Shown here piece after piece: positions 7,047 through 15,709 of a stretch of DNA of 22,460 nucleotides; the first letter of the stretch is position 1, and every line of letters begins with the position of its first letter. The position numbers were made by a program, and so were the translations under genes. The stretch is from a virus. The notes beneath the pieces were generated by a model. It saw only the letters and a program-made list of their open reading frames with translations, was not told the DNA's origin and made no database searches. The DNA lies in the IMG/VR virus record IMGVR_UViG_3300037809_000210, positions 1 through 22,460 of that record; one strand, given 5' to 3'.

Positions 7047-7065
7047 ATATATATATATATATATA
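7047..7065. repeat. (AT)n dinucleotide run
   Basis: Nineteen bases of alternating A and T fill most of the 39-nt gap between the SLOG gene and the small RHH-like gene. It could be an easily melted promoter region or a polymerase-slippage tract. An AAGGGG ribosome site follows it directly. Confidence 0.85.
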
Positions 7066-7081
7066 AAGTTAAGGGGTTACT

Positions 7082-7276
7082 ATGAGCATCACTAAATTAA
7101 CATCAGTTAAAATATTAATAGAGTTATATAAAAGATTTAAAACTATATCGATAGAAGACGATTTCAGTTTACAAAAGCTGGTAAATAGATCAATGGATAA
7201 ATATGTTGAAGATGAAGATTTTAAAGATGAAATTAACAAATACGACCGACTCTCAGTGAGCGGTAGTGGATTTTGA
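7082..7276 (+). CDS. Small ribbon-helix-helix-like protein
   Basis: A 64-aa protein with a short N-terminal strand-like segment (SITKLTSVKI), a helix LIELYKRFKTI, then FSLQKLVNRSMDKYVEDEDF, which looks like the second helix region of Arc/CopG-type DNA-binding proteins. The tail is polar and acidic. A strand-helix-helix layout of this size fits a phage transcriptional regulator, but the match is by shape, not by a diagnostic motif. It has a good AAGGGG site 7 nt upstream of ATG and is followed after a few bases by the first large glycosyltransferase gene. Confidence 0.7.
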   Translation: MSITKLTSVKILIELYKRFKTISIEDDFSLQKLVNRSMDKYVEDEDFKDEINKYDRLSVSGSGF

Positions 7277-7290
7277 AACAAGGGATATAA

Positions 7291-8685
7291 ATGTCAAAAA
7301 AGAAAATATTACTATTATCTGATGATTTGAGGATGAGCAGTGGCGTCGGAACTATGTCTAGAGAATTTGTGATGGGCACATTACATAAATACGATTGGGT
7401 TCAAATGGGTGGTGCTATAAAACATCCAGAAGAAGGTAAGATAGTTGATATGAATGACGCTATTAGAAAGGAAACGGGAATTACTGATGCGTCTTTAAAA
7501 ATATACCCTATAAGTGGGTATGGTAATCAAGAAATGTTGAGAGAAGTGATCAACGTAGATAAACCTGATGGTATTTTAATATACACTGATCCCCGCTTTT
7601 GGGTGTGGTTGTTTCAGATGGAGCATGAAATTAGACAACATATACCAATCATGTATTATAATATATGGGATTCAATGCCATGGCCTATGTGGAATAGGGA
7701 GTATTACGATTCAGTGGATTCACTTTTCAATATATCCAAACAAACTGTTGATATTGTAAAAAATGTTAGATCAGAATATGAACCGTGGCAGGTAACATAT
7801 TCACCACATGGAATCAACGAAGATCAATTTTACCCTTTAGATGAAGTTCATGAAGAGTGGGATGAATTTCAGAAATATAAAACAAATGTTTTAGGCCCTG
7901 ATGTAGATTTTGTCATGTTCTATAATAATAGAAATATACGACGAAAAGTTCCAGGTGATATTATTTTAGCATACAAATCATTCTGCGATCAACTAACACC
8001 AGAACAGTCTTCCAAATGCGCTTTAATTATGCACACACAACCAATTGATAAGAATGGGACAGACCTGCCTGAGGTTGCTAGAGAAATGGCACCAGATTGT
8101 AAAGTAATCTTCTCACATCAGAAATTAGATACAAAATATTTAAATTTCTTATATAATATAGCAGACGTTACAGTCAATATGGCTTCTAATGAGGGGTTTG
8201 GGTTAGGTACAGCTGAAAGTCTTATGGCGGGGACACCTATTATAGTAAACGTAACTGGTGGCATGCAAGACCAATGCGGTTTTAAATTTAAAGATAAATA
8301 CCTAACGTCAGATGATTATGAGTGGGTTCATACATTACATGATGATACAAAGTGGAAAAATAACCCAGATTTAACATGCGGTGAATGGGTTAAGCCAGTG
8401 TGGCCTTCATGTAGGTCATTGCAAGGCTCAGTTCCAACACCATATATTTTTGATGATAGATGTAGATTTGATGAAGTAGCTGATAATTTAAAAGAATGGT
8501 ATGATGATGGGCATGATCTCCGAAAATCGAAAGGTTTGTCTGGTAGAGAGTTTGTATTGTCTGACGATGGCGGGATGTCGTCAAAACACATGTGTCATAA
8601 TTTTGTTAGAGATATAGATTCAACATTAAAAAACTGGAAACCTAGAAAGAGATTTACATTATGTGGAGTAACAAATGAGCAATAA
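7291..8685 (+). CDS. GT-B glycosyltransferase (GT4-like)
   Basis: A 464-aa retaining-type GT-B enzyme, expected to move a sugar from a nucleotide donor to an acceptor in the cytoplasm. The N-terminal Rossmann half begins KKILLLSDDLRMSSGVG (3-19), with the Gly-rich loop that faces the acceptor. The C-terminal half carries the donor-binding signature NEGFGLGTAESLMAG (about 300-314), in which the Glu contacts the sugar-nucleotide. An insert around 340-385, rich in Trp and Asp, is unlike minimal GT4 enzymes. There is no membrane segment. AAGGGA precedes ATG 7291. It overlaps the second glycosyltransferase by 11 nt, so the two are probably made together. Related enzymes occur in T4-like marine phages. 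Confidence 0.9.
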   Translation: MSKKKILLLSDDLRMSSGVGTMSREFVMGTLHKYDWVQMGGAIKHPEEGKIVDMNDAIRKETGITDASLKIYPISGYGNQEMLREVINVDKPDGILIYTDPRFWVWLFQMEHEIRQHIPIMYYNIWDSMPWPMWNREYYDSVDSLFNISKQTVDIVKNVRSEYEPWQVTYSPHGINEDQFYPLDEVHEEWDEFQKYKTNVLGPDVDFVMFYNNRNIRRKVPGDIILAYKSFCDQLTPEQSSKCALIMHTQPIDKNGTDLPEVAREMAPDCKVIFSHQKLDTKYLNFLYNIADVTVNMASNEGFGLGTAESLMAGTPIIVNVTGGMQDQCGFKFKDKYLTSDDYEWVHTLHDDTKWKNNPDLTCGEWVKPVWPSCRSLQGSVPTPYIFDDRCRFDEVADNLKEWYDDGHDLRKSKGLSGREFVLSDDGGMSSKHMCHNFVRDIDSTLKNWKPRKRFTLCGVTNEQ

Positions 8686-9964
8686 ACCTTTAGTGTTAGT
8701 GACAGCGCCAGTTGGGACTAGGAGTGGTTACGGAAGTCATGGTAGAGATATAGTTAGATCGCTAGTTGATTTGGATAAGTATGATGTTAGGGTTTGGCCA
8801 GTTAGATGGGGCACTACACCACAAAATGCTTTGAATGATAAGGATCCGAATGACATTCCTATCATAAAGAGGTTGATTGCAACTCCTAACCTAGAACGTC
8901 AACCCGATATACACATTCATATAGTAGTGCCTAACGAATTTCGCCCGATAGGTAAATATAATATAGGCATCACTGCTGGCATTGAAACTACAGCAGCACC
9001 TTCTAGTTGGGTTGAAGGTATAAATAGAATGGATTTAGTAATAGTACCTTCAAATTTTAGTAAAGAAATGTTAGAAAATACTAAATATACTGAACATGAT
9101 AAAAACACTAACAAACCTGTTAGAGAATTGAAAGTCACTACCCCTATAGAAGTGCTATTCGAAGGAGCTGATACTAATATATATAAGAAGACTAATGAGT
9201 TCAGTAAGGACTTGAATGATGAGTTGATGAAAATCGACGATAAGTTTTGCTTCTTATTCACAGGGCATTGGTTACAAGGGAACTTAGGACATGATAGGAA
9301 AGATGTTGGTATGTTAGTAAAAACGTTTTTAGAAACGTTTAAGAATAAAAATAAACAACCAGCACTTATCTTGAAAACAAGCACAGCCACATTTAGCATC
9401 ATAGATAAGAATGAGATGCTGAAGAGGATAGATAATATTAGGAATACTGTTAGTGGTAAATTACCTAATATATATTTACTCCACGGCGATCTCACAGACG
9501 ATGAAATGAATGGATTATACAATCATCCAAAGGTAAAGGCTCATGTATCATTCACTCACGGTGAAGGTTTTGGTAGGCCATTATTAGAAGCATCAATGAG
9601 TGAAAAACCGGTCATGGCTAGCAATTGGTCAGGTCATTTAGACTTTTTAAATAAATCTAATTCCATAAGATTATCAGGTGGGATGATTAATGTAGACCCA
9701 TCATCATTACCTGAAGGGATATTTATTGAAGGGTCTAAGTGGTTTAACGTAAATTACCAATACGCTTCCACAGTTATGAAGGATGTGTTTAAGAAATATA
9801 AAAATTATACATTAAACGCAAAGAAGTTAGGAAAGTATAATAAATCGCGGTTTTCGTTGGATGCTATGACTAAAGAGTTCGGTAAGATGCTTGATAAAAA
9901 CCTTCCCGAATTTCCAAAAGAGATAAAGCTTAAATTGCCAACGTTAAAGAAAAGGGTTAGTTAA
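8675..9964 (+). CDS. Second GT-B glycosyltransferase
   Basis: A 429-aa GT-B protein. It opens with LVLVTAPVGTRSGYGSHGRD (about 6-25), the acceptor-side glycine loop, and has ITAGIETTAAPSSWVEGIN near 98-116. The donor-side signature HGEGFGRPLLEASMSEKPVM lies at about 294-313, followed by a second-half Rossmann strand ASNWSGH. It differs clearly in sequence from the protein just upstream, so this is not a recent tandem duplication. GGAG lies 6 nt before ATG 8675. Its stop abuts the ATG of the next gene. Together the pair could add successive sugars. Confidence 0.9.
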   Translation: MSNKPLVLVTAPVGTRSGYGSHGRDIVRSLVDLDKYDVRVWPVRWGTTPQNALNDKDPNDIPIIKRLIATPNLERQPDIHIHIVVPNEFRPIGKYNIGITAGIETTAAPSSWVEGINRMDLVIVPSNFSKEMLENTKYTEHDKNTNKPVRELKVTTPIEVLFEGADTNIYKKTNEFSKDLNDELMKIDDKFCFLFTGHWLQGNLGHDRKDVGMLVKTFLETFKNKNKQPALILKTSTATFSIIDKNEMLKRIDNIRNTVSGKLPNIYLLHGDLTDDEMNGLYNHPKVKAHVSFTHGEGFGRPLLEASMSEKPVMASNWSGHLDFLNKSNSIRLSGGMINVDPSSLPEGIFIEGSKWFNVNYQYASTVMKDVFKKYKNYTLNAKKLGKYNKSRFSLDAMTKEFGKMLDKNLPEFPKEIKLKLPTLKKRVS

Positions 9965-10426
9965 ATGGAACAATTAATAGAATGTCCTATATGCAACAAT
10001 AAAGATAGATGTTTTGAGGATGTGTTAGAAGATAAAGATTTTAGTAGTTATTTGTGTTTTGGTTGTGGTTTTACTTCGAACTCACACTACACAAAAGAAT
10101 CTACAGATAGGCTCGAACATATACAGAAAACAGCTGATATAGTACGAGATTTGGAATTTTTCGATGAATCACGAGAGTTATACTGGTATCCATCAGTTAT
10201 AAACATGAACACTTTAGGGATTATATTCCCAGAAGGTACCCCTGAATCATTCGAATGGAAATATGCAAAGGTAGTCCCAGTATCTGATGGTGAACAATAC
10301 CCAGTTCCAGGTAAGCCTGGTGAGTTTTACGATACAAAACTAGATGTGGAAAACGCAGAAGTATTTGGCCAATATGAATTTTTAGATGCATGTAAAAGTA
10401 TGGGGATAGCTAAGGATACTGAATAA
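9965..10426 (+). CDS. Zinc-ribbon-containing hypothetical protein
   Basis: The 153-aa protein has an N-terminal zinc ribbon with CPIC (C7, C10) and CFGC (C31, C34). An acidic helix follows, then a C-terminal half with several Trp/Tyr/Phe residues and a PVPGKPGEFYD segment near 116-126. I do not recognise the family. The ATG follows the previous stop directly, and the gene ends in a TAATG overlap. The context is a glycosyltransferase block, but nothing in the sequence ties it to sugar chemistry; a DNA- or protein-binding role is equally possible. Confidence 0.75.
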   Translation: MEQLIECPICNNKDRCFEDVLEDKDFSSYLCFGCGFTSNSHYTKESTDRLEHIQKTADIVRDLEFFDESRELYWYPSVINMNTLGIIFPEGTPESFEWKYAKVVPVSDGEQYPVPGKPGEFYDTKLDVENAEVFGQYEFLDACKSMGIAKDTE

Positions 10427-10896
10427 TGGCTAGAATACAGACAACGTGGAATAAAATAAGTCCAGGTGATATAATATCATTTAAGTATAAAGGTTTAAAA
10501 AAAGAATCTAGAATGCAAATGCATACTGTAATTGTTTTGAATTACAAATTACCCACAAATACGAAGGCTGGAAGGGTGTATGAGGTTGTAGGTTTAAAAT
10601 TAAAACGAATGAATAAACCTACGATAAAACCATCAAATAGAACTAGAATGCTTTTAGAACAAATGGGTACTATAGAGTGGATGGAGCAGAGTCAAAAGAT
10701 ATATAGGGTTAATATAACACCCACATTTCTAAGTAGAAGAGGAGCAAAACCTACACTATATAAAAGAATTAAAAAATTTATAGAAAAAAATGATCTAGCG
10801 GTATATAGAACTTATAATTGGGAATTAGCTAAGAAAAGCCCAGTGTATTATGAGACTATACGATTACCTAAAGATTCAGTTGTGGAGAATGAATGA
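10426..10896 (+). CDS. Hypothetical basic protein
   Basis: The 156-aa protein is basic and Lys/Arg-rich, begins MARIQTTWNKISPGDIISFKYKG, and includes a probable small beta-barrel-like first half (SPGDIISFKYK, then MHTVIVLNYK) with a helical, basic second half. No catalytic motif or membrane segment is seen. Similar openings occur in conserved unknowns of marine T4-like phages, from memory only. The basic charge suggests nucleic-acid or capsid association. It is linked to neighbours by a TAATG start and an ATGA end. Confidence 0.72.
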   Translation: MARIQTTWNKISPGDIISFKYKGLKKESRMQMHTVIVLNYKLPTNTKAGRVYEVVGLKLKRMNKPTIKPSNRTRMLLEQMGTIEWMEQSQKIYRVNITPTFLSRRGAKPTLYKRIKKFIEKNDLAVYRTYNWELAKKSPVYYETIRLPKDSVVENE

Positions 10897-11516
10897 ATAT
10901 TAGCTACAGTGTAACAGTATGTAGTGAGATAGAAGAAATACAGAAATTACTTCCATTCATGCTAGACCACAAACGAGATGATGATGAAGTTGTTATAGTA
11001 TTGGATAGTAAAAATGGTAGTGATGAAGTTAGAGACTATTTATTTCACCATACCCATTCATTAGACTTCCATCAATATAATTACGAATTTGATGGTGATT
11101 TTTCAGCACTTAAAAACTTTGCCAAGTCAAAATGTAGTGGGGATTATATAATAGCATTAGATGCTGATGAAATACCACATGAGACTCTAATTACACAGCT
11201 CCCTCAAATTATAGAAATGAACGACGTAGATCTAATTTGGGTCCCTAGAGTGAATACTGTAGATGGTATTACAGGTGATCACATACACAAATGGGGGTGG
11301 GTTATGTCTGATCAGGGTTGGGTTAACTACCCGGACTACCAAAGCAGAATTTATAAAAATATTGAATATATAAAATGGGAAGGTAAAGTCCATGAGACTG
11401 TTAAAGGCGCTACATCATATGCGCATTTACCACCACATGAGGAATTATCTTTATATCACCATAAAACGATAAGAAAGCAGGAGATCCAGAATACATTATA
11501 CGAGCAACTGACATGA
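10893..11516 (+). CDS. GT-A (family 2-like) glycosyltransferase
   Basis: The 207-aa protein has the family 2 GT-A order. The first strand and helix region is YSVTVCSEIEEIQKLLPFML. VVIVLDSKNGSDE (34-46) is the nucleotide-binding segment. FSALKNFAKSKCSGDYIIALDADEIP (about 70-95) carries the DAD metal-binding motif. After it come a RVNTV strand and an aromatic YPDYQSRIYKN motif, with KVHETV near the catalytic-base position, as in LgtF/WaaE-like enzymes. It lacks the long C-terminal extension of bacterial WaaE. GGAG stands 5 nt before ATG 10893, and both ends overlap neighbours. I count about 9 CpG in 624 nt, more than in the genes that follow. Confidence 0.88.
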   Translation: MNISYSVTVCSEIEEIQKLLPFMLDHKRDDDEVVIVLDSKNGSDEVRDYLFHHTHSLDFHQYNYEFDGDFSALKNFAKSKCSGDYIIALDADEIPHETLITQLPQIIEMNDVDLIWVPRVNTVDGITGDHIHKWGWVMSDQGWVNYPDYQSRIYKNIEYIKWEGKVHETVKGATSYAHLPPHEELSLYHHKTIRKQEIQNTLYEQLT

Positions 11517-12184
11517 AATGTAATGTAGTGATTGCTGTTGATGATGTCCACCCAGAAGAAGGTTGGGGGTATGAAGGTGATATCCCTACTGGTTATTTGA
11601 ATGAGCTACATTCAGAGTTTGGTTGTAAATTTACATTATTTGTCCCTAGTAATTATCACAAGAAATTCCCCTTGTCTGAATATAAAGATTGGGTGGAATA
11701 TTGGAAATCCAAAGATTGGATAGAGTTAGCGGCTCATGGGCACTTCCACCAATGTGAGAGAACTGATATAGGTGAATGTGAGTTTTGGGAATTAGATACT
11801 ACCGAAAAGGCACAAGATAGGATTAAGTTAATGTTAAATGAATGGGAAGCAGTAAACCATAAACCTTCAGGCTGGAGAAACCCAGGTTGGGTAGGGCATC
11901 CTGTAGCAGTTAAGGAATTAGGCAAACATTTTAAATATTCAGCTGTTCATTACCAACATAATAATAATTTAAAATGGGACTGTAAAACATTTTTTGGTGG
12001 TGATGGTATTAATACAAATGATATCAAAATCCATAATGGAAATACTATAATGTTTCAATCTCATATAGCTGGAGAGTGGAATGATAATATATGGAGTGAA
12101 AGAAATTTTAATCAAATGAGACTATCGTTAGACCACTTAGTTAAAAATATGAATGTAAAATTTAAAACGTTAAATGAATTATGA
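11513..12184 (+). CDS. Polysaccharide deacetylase (NodB-type)
   Basis: A 223-aa NodB/CE4-like enzyme, expected to remove acetyl groups from N- or O-acetylated sugars with a bound metal. VIAVDDVHP places the base/metal Asp pair at 10-11. AAHGHFHQ gives the metal-binding His75 and His79. The RNPGW (122-126) matches the RPP-type motif that follows. A closing IMFQSHIAG segment near 184-192 supplies the late His of the family. No signal peptide is present, so it acts in the cytoplasm, on an intermediate or a precursor rather than on finished wall polymer. It overlaps the previous stop by 4 nt and the next start by 4 nt. CpG becomes scarce from here on (about 4 in 672 nt). Confidence 0.85.
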   Translation: MKCNVVIAVDDVHPEEGWGYEGDIPTGYLNELHSEFGCKFTLFVPSNYHKKFPLSEYKDWVEYWKSKDWIELAAHGHFHQCERTDIGECEFWELDTTEKAQDRIKLMLNEWEAVNHKPSGWRNPGWVGHPVAVKELGKHFKYSAVHYQHNNNLKWDCKTFFGGDGINTNDIKIHNGNTIMFQSHIAGEWNDNIWSERNFNQMRLSLDHLVKNMNVKFKTLNEL

Positions 12185-12855
12185 ATTTACCAAGAACAGT
12201 AAGAACATTAGAAGATAATATTAAAAGGTGGAATTATGATAAATGGGCACAAACCGGGATTAACCTTCAAGGTAGTCATTCCCCTACTTTTTGGGCTCAA
12301 GCATTAACCCATCTAGAACAAATATTTAAAGACACCCACCAATTTAAATCTATAGCAGATATCGGGTGTGGTGAAATACCTATTGACTTTAAATCTCTTA
12401 ATCAATTCCAATCAATTGAAAATATAATTAGAGCAGATGGTAGTAAAAGAGTTGCTGAGTTAGTAAAAGATGTTAGAGTTGAAAATTTTAATAAAAACCC
12501 ACTTCCACTAAAGGAAAATGAAGTAGAATTTGCAATTTCACTTGAAGTAATTGAACATATGTACTCAACTTATGGTTTTTTAGAGGAAATGGCTAGAATT
12601 TCTAAATATGGATTTTTAATAAGTAAACCAAATACAGATTATGATGGTTTAAATTCATATTGGTATGGTGATAAATATTTCTTTGCAACTGATGTTAAAT
12701 TAGCTGATGGTGGTATTAGATTTGAACATATAAACTTTATACCTAATTATGAATTATTTGGATTTGCTAAAGTTTTAGATTATAATTGTATATTATTAGA
12801 TGCAGAAGATGAAGAAATGCAATTCTTTTTATTTCTTAACAATGAATATTTTTAA
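12181..12855 (+). CDS. SAM-dependent methyltransferase
   Basis: A 224-aa class I methyltransferase. The SAM-binding motif I is IADIGCGEIPIDF (58-70). Motif II-like RADGS lies near 84-88. LEVIEHMY (121-128) is the segment seen in UbiE/Methyltransf_11 sugar and quinone enzymes, followed by the strand YGFLISKPN. The substrate is unknown; a sugar O- or N-methylation fits the neighbours. The gene is exceptionally AT-rich and nearly free of CpG (I count two in 675 nt). Start and stop are coupled to neighbours: ATGA at the start, and the stop abutting the next ATG. Confidence 0.88.
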   Translation: MNLPRTVRTLEDNIKRWNYDKWAQTGINLQGSHSPTFWAQALTHLEQIFKDTHQFKSIADIGCGEIPIDFKSLNQFQSIENIIRADGSKRVAELVKDVRVENFNKNPLPLKENEVEFAISLEVIEHMYSTYGFLEEMARISKYGFLISKPNTDYDGLNSYWYGDKYFFATDVKLADGGIRFEHINFIPNYELFGFAKVLDYNCILLDAEDEEMQFFLFLNNEYF

Positions 12856-13764
12856 ATGACAGTAGCATTTTTTACAGAAATGGATAGTTTTCCTAAAGAA
12901 GCAATTACTAAGGAATACAATAATATGAGAACCGAGTTTGCTTGGATGGTAGCTCTAAACTCAGACCATTACAATTTAAATGATAATAATATTTCTAAAC
13001 ATTATGATTTAGGTATAGTTATCAATTCAAAGAAAAACCCAGAGTGGGTTAATGTTTCTAAGTTAAAAACTTATTGTGATAAGGTAGCTGTAATGCAAGA
13101 AGGACCGTTTTGGTATTTTCAAGACTACCCACTATCAAAACAAATTCAATATTTTAATAATTTAGCAGATGCTGATATTATATATGCCCATAATGAATCT
13201 GATGTTGAATATTACAAAGGATTAGTTAACCATAAGGATGTTAGAGTTCTAAGATCACTTATGTATTCAAACCCAATAAAGACTATAACACACCATGAAA
13301 GTAGAAAGGGAGTGATGATTGGAGGTAATATGAAAAGTTGGTATGGTGGGTTTGATTCTTTTATGCTTGCATCTTCTATCACAAGTGAAATTTATCAACC
13401 AAAAATGGGTAGGAGAGAAGAAGGTGAGGAAGAGCTAGGGTTAACCCAATTGCCTTATATGGTGTGGAATGAGTGGATGTCAGAATTAAGTAAAAGAAAA
13501 ATAGGTATTCACATGATGCGTACGCATGCTGCGGGTACGTTTGCGTTAAATTGCTCATATTTAGGCATTCCGTGTATAGGTTATGATGGTTTAGATACTC
13601 AACGTATTCTACATCCAAACTTAACAGTAAAAGATGGGGATTTAAACACTGCAAGAACATTAATTTCAAGGTTGGACAATGATAGTGATTTTTATACATT
13701 ATGTAGCAATGAAACGTTAGAGATGTATAATGAACATTACCACGAATCTAAATTTAAGATATGA
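12856..13764 (+). CDS. GT-B-like glycosyltransferase
   Basis: The 302-aa protein looks like a small GT-B glycosyltransferase. The N-terminal half has strand-loop pieces (TVAFFTEMDSF, YDLGIVINSK, VAVMQEGPFWYFQDYP). The C-terminal half has GVMIGGNMKSWYGGFDSF (about 151-168), then RKIGIHMMRTHAAGTFALNCSYLGIPCIG (about 216-244), which resembles the donor-side ...G...EA...G.P signature, with the canonical Glu absent. Activity is therefore uncertain. Composition changes inside the gene: I count 2 CpG before about 13515 but 9 in the last 250 nt, which suggests a mosaic. It overlaps the following small frame by 4 nt. Confidence 0.7.
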   Translation: MTVAFFTEMDSFPKEAITKEYNNMRTEFAWMVALNSDHYNLNDNNISKHYDLGIVINSKKNPEWVNVSKLKTYCDKVAVMQEGPFWYFQDYPLSKQIQYFNNLADADIIYAHNESDVEYYKGLVNHKDVRVLRSLMYSNPIKTITHHESRKGVMIGGNMKSWYGGFDSFMLASSITSEIYQPKMGRREEGEEELGLTQLPYMVWNEWMSELSKRKIGIHMMRTHAAGTFALNCSYLGIPCIGYDGLDTQRILHPNLTVKDGDLNTARTLISRLDNDSDFYTLCSNETLEMYNEHYHESKFKI

Positions 13765-13883
13765 AAATATTAGTAATAGGGAAAGCAAGACATACCTTAA
13801 ATCAAAACCAACAAGCAGGAATAATACTAGGTTGGAACCCTGAAATAAATTTAATAGATTATTTAAAAACAGTAATAAAATGA
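13761..13883 (+). CDS. 40-aa ORF, small gene or gene remnant
   Basis: An open frame of 40 codons fills the gap between the GT-B-like gene and the aminotransferase, with ATGA overlaps at both ends. It begins MKILVIGKARHT, like the first strand and loop of a Rossmann-fold enzyme, then NQNQQAGIILGWNPEINLIDYLKTVIK. A free-standing 40-aa Rossmann start cannot be an active enzyme, so this may be a truncated glycosyltransferase or nucleotide-sugar enzyme left by recombination, or a short translational coupler. The overlaps argue that it is translated. Confidence 0.6.
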   Translation: MKILVIGKARHTLNQNQQAGIILGWNPEINLIDYLKTVIK

Positions 13884-15088
13884 AAGAAAAAGTTATGAAT
13901 AAACCAAACAATAAAATTCCATTATTTAAAGTATTTATGTCACCTACGGCAAAAGATAAAGTTGGTGAAGTTTTAGATAGTGGGTATATAGGACAAGGAC
14001 CTAAAGTAGAAGAATTTGAATCACTACTTAAAGATCGTTTTAAACATGATTATCTTCAAACTGTAAATGCTGGCACATCTGCTTTACATTTAGCTCTTCA
14101 TTTATTAAAAAAACCCTCCCAAAACCCAAAAAAATATCAAGGTATAATTCAATACAATTCTCAATGGCCTGGATTAGAACCAGAAGATGAAGTTTTAGCA
14201 ACTGCTATGACTTGTACAGCTTCAAATTGGCCTGTGTTAGCTAATGGTTTAAAATTAAAATGGGTTGATATTGACCCAACAACATTAAACATGGATTTAG
14301 ACGATTTAGCACGTAAAATAACGCCTAAAACCAAAGTTATAATGTTAGTACATTGGGGAGGATACCCTAATGATTTAGACAAAATAAAACAAATACAAGA
14401 TAAAGCTCAACAGATGTATGGGTTTAGACCTGCAGTAATTGAAGATGGAGCTCATTCTTTTGGATCTGAATATAAAGGAAAACCAATTGGAACTCATGGC
14501 AATTTAACTATGTTCTCCTTACAAGCTATTAAGCATATTACTTCAGTTGATGGAGGTTTACTTCTCTCTCCCCATAAAAAATTACATGATAGGGGTAAGT
14601 TATCTAGATGGTATGGTATCGATAGAGATGGAGATAGAAAAGATTTTCGCTGTGAAGCTGATATTGAGGAATGGGGTTATAAATTCCATATGAATGATGT
14701 TTGTGCTACTGTAGGTATTGAAAATCTAAAACATGCTGAAGAAATTATTCTTAAACATAAAGAAAATGCTGCGTATTACGATAAACACCTTCAAAATGTG
14801 GGGGGTGTAACTTTATTAAAACGTGAGAAAGGATTTGATTCTGCGTTCTGGATTTATTCTTTAAAAGTAGAGGATAGAGCTGGATTTTATAAACATATGG
14901 ATAAATGTAATATAGCAGTCTCTCAGGTTCATGAGCGTAACGATAAACATACTTGTGTTAGAGAATTCCAATCTGAATTACCTTCATTAGATGCTACAAT
15001 AGGGAAAATAGTTTCAATCCCAGTGGGTTGGTGGGTTACCCCTGAAGAAAGAGAATATATTGTAAATTGTATTAAAAAAGGATGGTAA
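13880..15088 (+). CDS. DegT/DnrJ/EryC1/StrS-type sugar aminotransferase
   Basis: A 402-aa PLP enzyme that converts a nucleotide-linked keto-sugar to an amino-sugar, usually with glutamate as donor. The features are in order: SGYIGQGPKVEEFE (34-47), NAGTSALHLAL (63-73) for the phosphate of PLP, a middle domain strand VDIDPTTLNMD, VIEDGAHSFGSEYKGKPIG (186-204) with Asp189 for the pyridine nitrogen, and Lys218 in SLQAIKHIT as the Schiff-base lysine, followed by DGGLL. All catalytic residues are present and the length is normal. The start is ATG 13880 in an ATGA overlap; ATG 13895 is an alternative. The next gene, a formyltransferase, overlaps by 7 nt, making an amino-sugar then formamido-sugar route likely. 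Confidence 0.93.
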   Translation: MKEKVMNKPNNKIPLFKVFMSPTAKDKVGEVLDSGYIGQGPKVEEFESLLKDRFKHDYLQTVNAGTSALHLALHLLKKPSQNPKKYQGIIQYNSQWPGLEPEDEVLATAMTCTASNWPVLANGLKLKWVDIDPTTLNMDLDDLARKITPKTKVIMLVHWGGYPNDLDKIKQIQDKAQQMYGFRPAVIEDGAHSFGSEYKGKPIGTHGNLTMFSLQAIKHITSVDGGLLLSPHKKLHDRGKLSRWYGIDRDGDRKDFRCEADIEEWGYKFHMNDVCATVGIENLKHAEEIILKHKENAAYYDKHLQNVGGVTLLKREKGFDSAFWIYSLKVEDRAGFYKHMDKCNIAVSQVHERNDKHTCVREFQSELPSLDATIGKIVSIPVGWWVTPEEREYIVNCIKKGW

Positions 15089-15666
15089 TAAATAACATTT
15101 TAATTTGTGGCTCAACTTTTTTGACAAAGGCCGTTACTGACGTAATTAAACATCATTATAATATAGTAGGGTATATCCCAACCAATAATAGTCCTTTCAC
15201 AACTAGTTTGGATTATCCGATTGTGGATTTTAATATAGACTATGATATAATCCTTTCAATTCAGTACGATAAAAAGGTATCAATATATGAAAATTCATAT
15301 AATGTCCATACAGGTTTATTACCTGAGTGGGGTGGGTGCGATATAATATACCATACTTTAAAATCAAAAGCTAATGAACAAGGTCTAACATTTCATCAAA
15401 TGTCTAAAAATTTTGACGAAGGTTCAATTATAAGTAAAATAACATATCCAATATTTAGCAATGATACTATGGAAAATTTATATGATAGAAATATCAGAAT
15501 AACACCATATTTTGTTTTAAATTCTCTAAAGTTATTAGAAACTTTACCTAATGAGTTAGAAATCCCTTTGTTAAAACCTAAATTATATAAGAGAGGTGAG
15601 ATATTAACAAAAGATTTAAAAGAATATAAAAATTTCCCTAAAAAAATTAAAAATAAATATGGCTAA
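15082..15666 (+). CDS. Sugar N-formyltransferase (formyl_trans_N type)
   Basis: The 194-aa protein has the core of 10-formyltetrahydrofolate-dependent transferases. It opens NILICGSTFLTKAVTD. The catalytic triad can be read as Asn74 and His76 in NVHTGLLPEWGG, and Asp112 in NFDEGSII, with GLTFHQMS (101-108) between, as in ArnA, VioF and QdtF-type sugar formyltransferases. It is short: there is no C-terminal Fmt or ankyrin domain. It most likely formylates the amino group made by the overlapping upstream aminotransferase, giving a formamido-sugar nucleotide. The formyl donor would come from host folate; FolE2 at the left end of the window feeds the same pterin pathway, an appealing but untested link. 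Confidence 0.88.
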   Translation: MVINNILICGSTFLTKAVTDVIKHHYNIVGYIPTNNSPFTTSLDYPIVDFNIDYDIILSIQYDKKVSIYENSYNVHTGLLPEWGGCDIIYHTLKSKANEQGLTFHQMSKNFDEGSIISKITYPIFSNDTMENLYDRNIRITPYFVLNSLKLLETLPNELEIPLLKPKLYKRGEILTKDLKEYKNFPKKIKNKYG

Positions 15667-15709
15667 TGGGATTTACAATTAATTTCCCCTTCCCAAAAAT
15701 AATTAAAAC

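Noticed and set aside
8917-9522. 201-codon open frame on the minus strand
   Set aside because: It lies wholly inside the second GT-B glycosyltransferase gene, which has clear family motifs. The minus peptide is a Ser/Leu/Phe-rich shadow typical of antisense reading of AT-rich genes.
13516-13527. Perfect 12-bp palindrome ATGCGTACGCAT
   Set aside because: Several palindromes of this length are expected by chance in 22 kb, and this one lies inside a coding region with no repeat copies or associated signal.
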